This document shows positions 7,642-15,177 of a stretch of DNA of 38,087 bases, one piece after another. The DNA comes from an uncultured Porphyromonadaceae bacterium. Lineage in GTDB: Bacteria > Bacteroidota > Bacteroidia > Bacteroidales > Muribaculaceae. A program made the position numbers and the translations under genes. The stretch covers positions 1-38,087 of the forward strand of contig CAMWQE010000003.1 in the NCBI GenBank assembly GCA_947176335.1. The letters run 5' to 3'. Numbering within the stretch: the first letter of the stretch is position 1; each line of letters starts with the position of its first letter. Under the pieces are notes generated by a model, which was not told the origin of the DNA, did not search any database, and saw nothing but the letters and a program-made list of their open reading frames with translations.

Positions 7642-9522
7642 TCATCTACCTAAAAGCACAAGCAATATGCTGATATCACTTGGAGAAATACCCGGAATGC
7701 GGGATGCCTGTCCAACCGTCTGAGGATTGATTTTAATCAACTTCTGTCGTGCCTCAGTAGAAAGGCTCTTGACCGAATCATAGTCAATCATGCCAGATAG
7801 CTTAACATTTTCAAGACGGTTCATTTTATCAGCAAGAGCACGCTCACGCTCAATATAGCCACCATATTTCATGAGAATCTCAGCCGCCTCTATAATTTCT
7901 TCCCGACGCCGCTCCTCGATGTTGGAATCAATGAAGATGCCGAAACTACTGATTTCAGACGCAAGAATCTTGACATTCAATCTCGGGCGAAGAATCAAAT
8001 CATAAAGCTTTATGCCCTGCTTCAACGGTGACTCCCCTACTCCGACCAAAAAAACATTTATATCGTCCGGACGAACAGTAAAATCTTTCGCAAAAGAAAT
8101 AATGGAATCTCTCTGCTGCCTCTTTGATACCATAAGATTATATCTGGACTCATCAGCAAGACCGATATTGTAAGCTTTTTCCGTCAATCTCATATCAGCA
8201 TCGTCCTGGCGCAAAAGAATCCTATATTCAGCACGTGATGTAAACATCCTGTATGGCTCATCGACACCTTTAGTAACAAGGTCATCAATCAAAACACCTA
8301 TGTAGGCTTCATCACGATTCAACACAAATGGAGATTCACCTTTAGAAAAGAGAGCGGCATTTATCCCGGCAATAAGACCTTGCCCAGCGGCTTCCTCGTA
8401 GCCGGTAGTCCCGTTTACTTGTCCGGCAAGGAACAATCCTGGCACTATCTTACTCTCCAAAGAGTGGGTTAACTGTGTCGGATCAAAGAAATCATATTCT
8501 ATAGCGTAACCGGGACGATAGATGCTGACATTTGCGAATGCAGGTATAGTTTCCAATGCGCGCAGCTGCACATCGAACGGAAGTGACGATGAAAACCCAT
8601 TCAGATAAAACTCCTGAGTTTCCTCTCCCTCCGGTTCTATGAAGAGTTGATGCTCCGATTTATCGGCAAAAGTCACAATCTTCGTTTCTATGCTCGGGCA
8701 ATATCTTGGACCAATACTCCGGATTTGTCCATTATAAAGAGGTGAATCAGGCAATCCTTCACGTAGCACCTCATGCGTCCGGGGATTAGTATAAACAATA
8801 TGACATGCCCTTTGTTTCAAATCCCGATGTACATCCGGCAGGTACGAGAACCGATGGTTATCATCTTCCAGTTCCTGAACTGAAGTCTTGCTCCAGTCGA
8901 TACTTCTACCATCTATCCTGACAGGAGTACCGGTTTTCATACGCTCTGTCCGTATGCCAAGACCCTTCAATTGGTCTGTCAGTCCGTAGCTCGCCGGTTC
9001 AGAGATTCTGCCTCCCTGCATCTGCACTCTGCCTATATGCATAAGTCCGTTAAGGAATGTACCGGCTGTAATAACTACGGTCGGAGAATGAAATGTAACA
9101 CCACTTTTGGTCTTGACACCTCCTACTCTTCCATCTTCAATTAAAAGTTCAGTGACATCATCCTGCCACATATTAAGATTAGGAGTATTCTCAAGGACAG
9201 AACGCCACATACCGCTGAACTTCATCCGATCGCTCTGTGCACGGGGACTCCACATTGCAGGACCCTTTGAACTATTAAGCATCCGGAATTGTATTGCTGT
9301 CTTATCAGTAATAATTCCGGTCATACCACCCATTGCATCAATTTCCCTAACAATCTGACCTTTGGCGATACCACCTATGGCAGGATTGCAGCTCATTTGA
9401 GCAATTTTATTCATGTCAAGGGTAATAAGCAGAGTCTGAGCACCCATAATCGCGGCTGCATGAGCCGCCTCGCATCCGGCGTGCCCGGCTCCGACTACTA
9501 TCACATCGAAATCAAATTTCAT
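7642..9522 (-). CDS. mnmG: tRNA uridine-5-carboxymethylaminomethyl modification enzyme MnmG (GidA)
   Basis: This full-length 626-residue MnmG begins with the FAD-binding VVGAGHAGCEAA, followed by SCNPAIGGIAKGQIVREIDAMGG, the family's most conserved stretch, and RAQSDRMKF. FLAGQVNGTTGYEEAAGQG is the second dinucleotide signature, and the C-terminal helical domain contains MFTSRAEYRILLRQDDAD. With MnmE it modifies the wobble uridine of several tRNAs using FAD, NADH and methylene-tetrahydrofolate. Its ATG overlaps the ybeY stop by 4 bp (ATGA), so the two are translationally coupled. Its stop is followed directly by the parS-like site. Confidence 0.97.
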   Translation of the reverse strand: MKFDFDVIVVGAGHAGCEAAHAAAIMGAQTLLITLDMNKIAQMSCNPAIGGIAKGQIVREIDAMGGMTGIITDKTAIQFRMLNSSKGPAMWSPRAQSDRMKFSGMWRSVLENTPNLNMWQDDVTELLIEDGRVGGVKTKSGVTFHSPTVVITAGTFLNGLMHIGRVQMQGGRISEPASYGLTDQLKGLGIRTERMKTGTPVRIDGRSIDWSKTSVQELEDDNHRFSYLPDVHRDLKQRACHIVYTNPRTHEVLREGLPDSPLYNGQIRSIGPRYCPSIETKIVTFADKSEHQLFIEPEGEETQEFYLNGFSSSLPFDVQLRALETIPAFANVSIYRPGYAIEYDFFDPTQLTHSLESKIVPGLFLAGQVNGTTGYEEAAGQGLIAGINAALFSKGESPFVLNRDEAYIGVLIDDLVTKGVDEPYRMFTSRAEYRILLRQDDADMRLTEKAYNIGLADESRYNLMVSKRQQRDSIISFAKDFTVRPDDINVFLVGVGESPLKQGIKLYDLILRPRLNVKILASEISSFGIFIDSNIEERRREEIIEAAEILMKYGGYIERERALADKMNRLENVKLSGMIDYDSVKSLSTEARQKLIKINPQTVGQASRIPGISPSDISILLVLLGR

Positions 9523-9959
9523 TCTTCTTCCTTTAGTTTTCCAAGGGCAAGCAATGCAGCATCTTCATGTGCTTCCATTATTTCACGCTCACCCTCGCCT
9601 TTGTCGTTAATCCCACACAGATGAAGCAGCCCATGAACAATAACCCGGTTAAGCTCCGTTTCATAACTTGCTCCCATACCCTCGGCATTGGAGGCAACTG
9701 TGTCAAGAGAAATATACATATCGCCGCTGACAAGTTTGCGCCGGCTATAGTCAAAAGTGATTATGTCCGTATAATAATCATGGTTTAGAAATTCACGATT
9801 AACTTTCAGGATTGTTTCGTCATCACAAAAAACATAACAAAGCTGTCCCAAAATTCTGTCATGGTTTCTTGCAACCTCAGCAAGCCATTTTTCCATCAGC
9901 CTGACATCAAGGTCAGGTAAGTTTACATTTTCCGTGTTCCAGGTAATATTTGCTGCCAT
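9519..9959 (-). CDS. ybeY: endoribonuclease YbeY (16S rRNA maturation and ribosome quality control)
   Basis: The 146-residue protein shows the YbeY fold motifs YVFCDDETILKVNREFLNHDYYTDIITF and the metal-binding segment VHGLLHLCGINDKGEGE. The first two histidine ligands of the usual H-x3-H-x5-H pattern are present, but the third position is aspartate, a form I associate with Bacteroidetes homologues. YbeY trims 16S rRNA 3' ends and helps remove defective ribosomes. It is first in the run ybeY-mnmG-apt-uvrC, behind a strong promoter at 9978-10009 that leaves a leader of only about a dozen bases. Confidence 0.92.
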   Translation of the reverse strand: MAANITWNTENVNLPDLDVRLMEKWLAEVARNHDRILGQLCYVFCDDETILKVNREFLNHDYYTDIITFDYSRRKLVSGDMYISLDTVASNAEGMGASYETELNRVIVHGLLHLCGINDKGEGEREIMEAHEDAALLALGKLKEEE

Positions 9960-9977
9960 CTTGCGAATTGTTACTCA

Positions 9978-10009
9978 CAAAGTTAAATAAAACACTTATT
10001 TTATGCAAA
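9978..10009 (-). promoter_or_regulatory. promoter of the ybeY-mnmG transcript
   Basis: On the minus strand TTTG (10009-10006), a 20-base spacer and TAACTTTG (9985-9978) match the Bacteroidetes promoter consensus fully. The ybeY ATG begins at 9959, so the untranslated leader would be very short. Confidence 0.75.
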
Positions 10010-10166
10010 AACTATCCCGACAAGGATTTTTCTGAAAAATATCAAATTATCGCAATGTGCTAAATATCAAATTATTACACCATTTTAACGCTTTCAAAAT
10101 TGAATATTTGACAGTATTCCGATAGTTTGTATTGAAATTTTGTATTCTGAACGCGTTATTTTTTAT

Positions 10167-10174
10167 TATATTTG
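10167..10174 (+). promoter_or_regulatory. -7 box of the glycosyltransferase gene
   Basis: TATATTTG matches TAnnTTTG and lies 22 bases before the ATG at 10197. A TTTG at 10139-10142 is 24 bases upstream, slightly farther than the usual 19-21. The rest of the 9960-10196 divergent region is AT-rich, with no ORF or hairpin that I could support. Confidence 0.5.
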
Positions 10175-10196
10175 TGCAAAGCTAAATAAATTAATA

Positions 10197-10958
10197 ATGA
10201 GCAAAATATCGGCAACAGTCATCACCTTCAACGAGGAGAACCATATTGCCCGATGCATCGAGTCACTCCGTGACATCGCCGATGAGATTATTGTGGTCGA
10301 TTCTTTTTCTACAGACAAGACCGCAGATATTTGTGAGGCATTAGGATGCAAAGTCACAAAACGTAAGATGCAAGGATATGGAGCACAAAGGCAGTATGCC
10401 ACCTCGCTTACCTGCCATAATTACGTTTTGGCTATTGATGCGGATGAAGTTCTTTCACCCGCGCTCCGCGCGTCACTCATAAAATTGAAAAACGGTGAAT
10501 TCAACCACCGCGGCTACTGCTTTGCACGCCTCAACTTTTATTGCGGCACACCTGTGAAACATTGCGGATGGTATCCCGATATCCAGGTTCGGCTGTTTGA
10601 CAAACGCTATGCAAACTGGAACCTGCATGATGTTGCTGAAAGGGTGATTTTCCGTGACAATGTCACACCTGTGAAACTTGACGGTGACATACTTCATTAC
10701 CGTTGCGCTACAGAAGAGGAGTTTCAGGAAACAGAGAAAGCTCATGCAGCCCTAATGGCAAAATCCCTGATAGAAAAGGGGGAAAATCCGAACGCACTTA
10801 CCCCATATATTCAGGGTATCAAAAGCTTCATCAAGTGCTATATCGCACAAGGAGGAGCATTCGATGGAATTGTAGGCACCGCAATCAGCAAGCAGCGCTA
10901 CCATTCCACACTCCTTGCCTGGAGTACCGCACGAAAAAAGAATAAAGGAAAAAAATAA
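10197..10958 (+). CDS. family 2 glycosyltransferase, WaaE-like
   Basis: The 253-residue protein is started at the ATG at 10197 rather than the track start, whose extra residues precede the GT-A domain and cover the -7 box. The N-terminus has the GT2 opening ATVITFNEENHIARCIESL, then IIVVDSFSTDKT and the metal-binding DADEVLS (a DxD-type motif), followed by HCGWYPDIQVRLFDK, typical of WaaE/KdtX-like lipopolysaccharide core glucosyltransferases. It probably transfers a sugar to lipid A core or a surface glycan at the inner membrane. It is followed after 29 bp by the nucleoside kinase gene. The acceptor sugar is not determinable here. Confidence 0.85.
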   Translation: MSKISATVITFNEENHIARCIESLRDIADEIIVVDSFSTDKTADICEALGCKVTKRKMQGYGAQRQYATSLTCHNYVLAIDADEVLSPALRASLIKLKNGEFNHRGYCFARLNFYCGTPVKHCGWYPDIQVRLFDKRYANWNLHDVAERVIFRDNVTPVKLDGDILHYRCATEEEFQETEKAHAALMAKSLIEKGENPNALTPYIQGIKSFIKCYIAQGGAFDGIVGTAISKQRYHSTLLAWSTARKKNKGKK

Positions 10959-10987
10959 CCCAATATACCTCTCCCCTCCCCTATGCC

Positions 10988-12658
10988 ATGAGCAAACAAT
11001 TGAAAGTATATTGCAAGAACATCGAGGAATATGTGGACATTCAAGGTGGAAACTCCCTTCTTGACATATATAACAAGATTGCTGACCGACTGGACTTCGT
11101 TCCGGTATGCGCAAGAGTAAACTACAAGACTGAGGATTTATGTTTCCCGGTTTATGCTCCGAAAATGGTGGCATATCTGCCGGAAACCTCTCCAAGTGGA
11201 ACAAGAACCTATGTACGCTCACTATGCATGATGCTATATAAGGCTGTAGCAGAATGCTTTCCTGGCAAATCGCTTAAAATCGAACACTCTATCGCAAACG
11301 GTTACTTCTGCCGTTTGAACAACAATTGGATTCCCTCAGAAGAAAATGTCAGGGCACTGAAAAATAAAATGAGGGAATTTGTCGAGGCAGATATCCCATT
11401 TGAAAGGAAAGAGCGGTTGACAACTGACGTTGTAAAAATTTTTGAGAGACAAGGACTGAAAGACAAGGTCCTACTCCTGAATACCCTTCATGAGTTATAC
11501 ACTACATATTATCGTCTCGGAAACATCTGTGACAGCTATTACGGTCAGCTTGCCCCTTCAACTTCTTATCTGAATGTGTTTGACCTCGTTCCCTATAAGG
11601 ACGGATTCCTTCTGATGCCTTTTGACAAAAACGACATCAGTCAGGCTGCAAAACCTATAAACCAGGAAAAGATGTTCCGGGCATTCACCGACTATCTTGA
11701 TTTTAACAAGGTTGTCGGAATCCGAAATGTCGGAGAACTGAACAAAGCGGTCGAAGATGACCATTCTGCAATGGTAATCAATGTGTCAGAGGCAATGCAC
11801 AACAAGCGTATTGCAACAATTTCCGATGAAATCACCAAACGATACAATGAGGGAGGAGCCAGAGTCGTTCTAATCGCCGGGCCATCCTCAAGTGGCAAAA
11901 CAACATTTACAAAAAGGCTTGCCATACAGCTTATGACAAACCTGATGGAACCTGAATTGATTTCTCTCGATGACTATTTCGTTGACCGGCATCACACACC
12001 GAAAGATGAGTCGGGAGACTATGATTACGAGTCATTGTACGCTCTCGACCTCGAGCTGTTCAATGCCCATCTTGCGGCACTGCTGCGAGGAGAGGAAGTA
12101 GAACTCCCCTATTATAATTTCTCTACCGGAAGCAGAGAATTCCGCGGCAACAAAATAAAGTTGAAACCAAATTCAATCCTCCTTATAGAAGGGATACACG
12201 GACTGAATCCTGAGTTAACGAAATCAATCGAGCAGAAGATGAAATATCTTGTATATGTTTCTGCGCTGACCACAATATCAATTGACGACCACAATTGGGT
12301 ACCGACAACAGACAACAGGCTACTGCGCCGAATTATCCGCGACCACAAATACCGCGGCACTTCTGCTGTTGATACTATACGAAGATGGCCGAGTGTGAGA
12401 CGTGGCGAAGAGAAATGGATTTTCCCCTACCAGGAGAATGCCGATTCCACATTCAATTCATCACTATTATTTGAACTGGGTGTAATAAAGGATAGAGGCG
12501 AAGAGATTCTCCGCCATGTTCCGAGGGATGTGCCTGAATTCGGTGAAGCATCCCGACTACGCAAATTCCTGAGCTATTTCGCTTCAATAAGCGAAAAATA
12601 TGTGCCTTCAACCTCGCTCCTGAGAGAATTTCTGGGAGGCAGCTCTTTCAGCTATTAA
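10988..12658 (+). CDS. nucleoside (uridine-type) kinase with N-terminal TGS/ThrRS-like region
   Basis: The 556-residue protein combines two parts. Residues 1-70 look like a TGS ubiquitin-like domain, and the following 200 residues resemble the editing-type domain of threonyl-tRNA synthetase, including a KIEHSIANGYFCRL segment. From about residue 290 a P-loop kinase follows: LIAGPSSSGKTTFTKRL (Walker A), ISLDDYFVDRHHTP (uridine kinase substrate motif) and LLIEGIHGLNPEL. It would phosphorylate a nucleoside such as uridine using ATP or GTP. This fused architecture is recurrent in Bacteroidetes and Firmicutes annotations as nucleoside kinase. What the tRNA-synthetase-like half binds is not known to me. 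Its stop abuts the ribH stop on the other strand with no gap. Confidence 0.85.
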   Translation: MSKQLKVYCKNIEEYVDIQGGNSLLDIYNKIADRLDFVPVCARVNYKTEDLCFPVYAPKMVAYLPETSPSGTRTYVRSLCMMLYKAVAECFPGKSLKIEHSIANGYFCRLNNNWIPSEENVRALKNKMREFVEADIPFERKERLTTDVVKIFERQGLKDKVLLLNTLHELYTTYYRLGNICDSYYGQLAPSTSYLNVFDLVPYKDGFLLMPFDKNDISQAAKPINQEKMFRAFTDYLDFNKVVGIRNVGELNKAVEDDHSAMVINVSEAMHNKRIATISDEITKRYNEGGARVVLIAGPSSSGKTTFTKRLAIQLMTNLMEPELISLDDYFVDRHHTPKDESGDYDYESLYALDLELFNAHLAALLRGEEVELPYYNFSTGSREFRGNKIKLKPNSILLIEGIHGLNPELTKSIEQKMKYLVYVSALTTISIDDHNWVPTTDNRLLRRIIRDHKYRGTSAVDTIRRWPSVRRGEEKWIFPYQENADSTFNSSLLFELGVIKDRGEEILRHVPRDVPEFGEASRLRKFLSYFASISEKYVPSTSLLREFLGGSSFSY

Positions 12659-13150
12659 TCAGTCAAGCGCACCGCTTATACGGCGTGCAAAACCAACCAT
12701 ATGCAAGGCTGTTTCAGCAGCCTCAACCCCTTTGTGCCCTGCCGGACCTCCAACCCTATCAAGAGCCTGCTGGTCGTTTTCAACAGTAAGAACACCGAAA
12801 ATCACAGGGATATCCGACAAAGTGTTCAATTCTGTCACACCTTGAGTCACACTCTGGCACACATAATCGAAGTGCGGAGTATCACCGCGCACAACACAGC
12901 CAAAAAAAATTATAGCATCAGCCGCTCCATTCTCAATAATCTGATTGCCTGCAAAGGTAAGCTCTACGGCTCCCGGAACTTCATATACTGTTATATCCTC
13001 ATCAGGAATACCGTATGAACGCAACGTCTCAACAGCTCCTTTCGTAAGACGTGAGGTTATAAATCCATTCCATTGAGCCTGCACGATAGCAATCTTCGCA
13101 CCCTCAAAACTTTTCTTATCCAGTGTTGAATCAGGTCTGTTCTGTGACAT
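12659..13150 (-). CDS. ribH: 6,7-dimethyl-8-ribityllumazine synthase
   Basis: The 163-residue RibH contains the N-terminal substrate loop VQAQWNGFITSRL, VYEVPGAVEL, the catalytic GCVVRGDTPHFDYV with the active histidine, and FGVLTVENDQQALDRVGGPAGHKG near the C-terminus. It joins the ribityl pyrimidine with dihydroxybutanone phosphate in riboflavin synthesis and usually assembles into pentamers or larger shells. GHKG replaces the usual GNKG, a conservative change. It lies 9 bp behind the TPR gene, an order I recognise from Bacteroidales, and probably shares its transcript. Confidence 0.95.
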   Translation of the reverse strand: MSQNRPDSTLDKKSFEGAKIAIVQAQWNGFITSRLTKGAVETLRSYGIPDEDITVYEVPGAVELTFAGNQIIENGAADAIIFFGCVVRGDTPHFDYVCQSVTQGVTELNTLSDIPVIFGVLTVENDQQALDRVGGPAGHKGVEAAETALHMVGFARRISGALD

Positions 13151-13159
13151 AATAATAAT

Positions 13160-14176
13160 TTAACGGGGAAATATCTTATGCCAGAAACCAAGAATATCTA
13201 CGCCATGATTTCTGGCATTTAATAAAATGTCTACAATTTTCCTATGCACTTCATCCGCATTAAGCCGCGATGCTTTATGGAGCATAGTGTTTAAAAGATG
13301 AATACCCTTGTCTTTTGAGGATTTGACAGCAAGAAGAGCCTCGCCTAAAGCCACACTCAGTTCAAGCTGATGAATGGTAAACTCATCCTCAATCTTAGTA
13401 AGATATTTCAGGGCGCGTGTAAAATACTGCACTGCTTCGCGTTGGCGCCCCATCTGCATGAGTGTCTTACCCTCCTGCTCAAGTGAATCCACTAATTTCA
13501 CAGCGGCATTTTCAACACCGGCGCTTACTTCTTCCATATATGCACCGGTAGCCTCATGGAATCTTGCAAGCATTTCTGCCTGCTTTACCCGCGAGGTATA
13601 AGCTTTTGTCGCAGCGGCAACCGCAAGCATGTGAGCGACACCGTATCGTTCCGGTGCTGTCTTTGCAAGACGCTCATAAATCTTTGCCGACTTCTCAATC
13701 TCGCGCTCGGCATTGCGGTATTGCCCACGCAAATTATTGACCCGGGCAATGTCATAAAGCAATGCAGCAAGGACACTCAAAAACGGCTCATCCCTGCGTT
13801 TGGGTTCCAATGCAAGGATATTAAGGCAAGCAGCCGCAACCCTAAGCGCTTCGTCAGTTTCACCAATATGTATAAGCAATCCTGCCTTTATCTGCAATAG
13901 AGCTGCATGGAGGTCTGCAAGCATTCCCTCCTCCTCACCTTTGCGGGTAATTAGCTCGTCGAATTCGTTGATTTTATCAACAGCCTCAAGTTCCCTACCC
14001 TCAATAACCATCTGGCGGGCGAGCTCACGGCATAAGTCATACGCACGGTTAAATTCTATCCCCACAAAATTCTTCCTGAGTTCGGCAATGTTTATCTGCC
14101 CTTTCAGCATCTCTGCCGCCTGTGCAGTATCAGCCGCCAGTTCAAGGAATATAGGTTCAAGAGGTTCTCCCATCAT
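13160..14176 (-). CDS. tetratricopeptide-type helical repeat protein
   Basis: The 338-residue cytosolic protein has no signal peptide or membrane segment. It is almost entirely helical with TPR-like repeats, for example DEALRVAAACLNILAL, YRNAEREIEKSAKIYERLA and REAVQYFTRALKYLTKIEDE. TPRs mediate protein-protein contacts; no catalytic motif is visible. The gene begins with two ATG codons in a row and overlaps the PfkB gene by 4 bp; ribH follows after 9 bp. The same TPR protein beside ribH is common in Bacteroidales, but I know no assigned function. A scaffold role is only a guess. Confidence 0.75.
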   Translation of the reverse strand: MMGEPLEPIFLELAADTAQAAEMLKGQINIAELRKNFVGIEFNRAYDLCRELARQMVIEGRELEAVDKINEFDELITRKGEEEGMLADLHAALLQIKAGLLIHIGETDEALRVAAACLNILALEPKRRDEPFLSVLAALLYDIARVNNLRGQYRNAEREIEKSAKIYERLAKTAPERYGVAHMLAVAAATKAYTSRVKQAEMLARFHEATGAYMEEVSAGVENAAVKLVDSLEQEGKTLMQMGRQREAVQYFTRALKYLTKIEDEFTIHQLELSVALGEALLAVKSSKDKGIHLLNTMLHKASRLNADEVHRKIVDILLNARNHGVDILGFWHKIFPR

Positions 14177-15081
14177 TTACCTTTGTCTCCGCACTGACAC
14201 ACACATTTATCTGACGCACTGTCAGCAATGCGGTTAACCAGCTTTTCCATCTCACCGGTGCCGATTCCAGGAAGATCTGAAAAATTAATATTCTGGTCTA
14301 TCAAAGCTGCTACCGTTCCGGCTATCGCACCTGCGTTGGTCATCATATCCTCTTTAAGCCCGGCACGCTCTGATTTGACAACAACATCCTTATGATGCAG
14401 CTTCACCTCCGAAGCATCGGTATCGATATGGATATAATTGTCGGCATAGAACCTTATATGACGTTCATAGCTTTTATGGGAATCCGTTACATTGAAGATG
14501 GTCTTCAAATCTGAACTACGGGTTAGGACCACCGTTGACATTTCCAGATTTTCAAGTATATCCGGCATCATTTTGGTAATACCCGCGCGTGGAGGTGGCA
14601 TAAGCCCTGGCACATAGATTATTATAGCTTTGCGCTCCACTGCAAGAGAAAGGAGCTCGACGAGATGTGGACGCACACGCGCGTTCAATGAAAAAAACGC
14701 GCCGAAAACAACTATATCGTCCGCATCAATACGAGGCCATACAAAATCAAACCGTTCTTTAGGATAAATGCGGCTGCTCACCAACTCATCTCCCGGTTCA
14801 AAACGCAAGTTCAAAGGGGTTATTCCATCGGAGTAACGGTCTATCGACTTGGTGTTGACACCGTGTCTGTCGAGAAAAGAAACCAGCATATCACCAGTCG
14901 GATCAGAAGCGCACTCACTCACATAGGTCACTTCATAGCCGCAGTCACCCAACATAGCCGCAGCGTTGAGCAACCTACCTCCCGGTTTCGCAGTAACAGG
15001 AACCGTGTCAAAATTCCTGTCAGCCGGAAACATCAAATCAAGCGAACATTCGCCTATAATAATTACTTTTCTCATACTCAT
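14173..15081 (-). CDS. PfkB-family sugar kinase homologue with degenerate catalytic motif
   Basis: The 302-residue protein has the ribokinase/PfkB fold: an N-terminal strand and IIGECSLDLMF, the first signature region PGGRLLNAAAMLGDCGYEVTYV with GG and N-A positions, and GDMLVSFLDRHGVNT. At the second signature, where active members have DTTGAGDAF with the catalytic Asp, this protein reads DMMTNAGAIAG. Aligning the conserved Asp and the following A-x-A-G puts Gly in place of the catalytic base and loses the GAGD anion hole. It is therefore probably inactive or works differently. A short Cys-rich tail (KCVCQCGDKGK) ends the protein. Two in-frame ATGs lie six bases apart; I kept the first. It heads the run PfkB-TPR-ribH. 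Confidence 0.75.
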   Translation of the reverse strand: MSMRKVIIIGECSLDLMFPADRNFDTVPVTAKPGGRLLNAAAMLGDCGYEVTYVSECASDPTGDMLVSFLDRHGVNTKSIDRYSDGITPLNLRFEPGDELVSSRIYPKERFDFVWPRIDADDIVVFGAFFSLNARVRPHLVELLSLAVERKAIIIYVPGLMPPPRAGITKMMPDILENLEMSTVVLTRSSDLKTIFNVTDSHKSYERHIRFYADNYIHIDTDASEVKLHHKDVVVKSERAGLKEDMMTNAGAIAGTVAALIDQNINFSDLPGIGTGEMEKLVNRIADSASDKCVCQCGDKGK

Positions 15082-15136
15082 TACTTTATTACAATGTGTG
15101 TCTCCATAGCTAATATTCGGTGGAATATATGCGGTG

Positions 15137-15144
15137 CAAAGTTA
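15137..15144 (-). promoter_or_regulatory. -7 box upstream of the PfkB-TPR-ribH run
   Basis: TAACTTTG on the minus strand matches the -7 consensus exactly and lies about 55 bases before the PfkB start. No -33 element at the normal spacing is seen. The site is in the 96-bp gap after the GH110 gene. Confidence 0.5.
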
Positions 15145-15177
15145 CAAAAAAACGTGATTTTAGCTATGCTGCGCAAT

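Noticed and set aside
14173-15081. Calling the PfkB protein ribokinase or fructokinase
   Set aside because: The catalytic GAGD motif is absent, so naming a substrate or activity is not supported.
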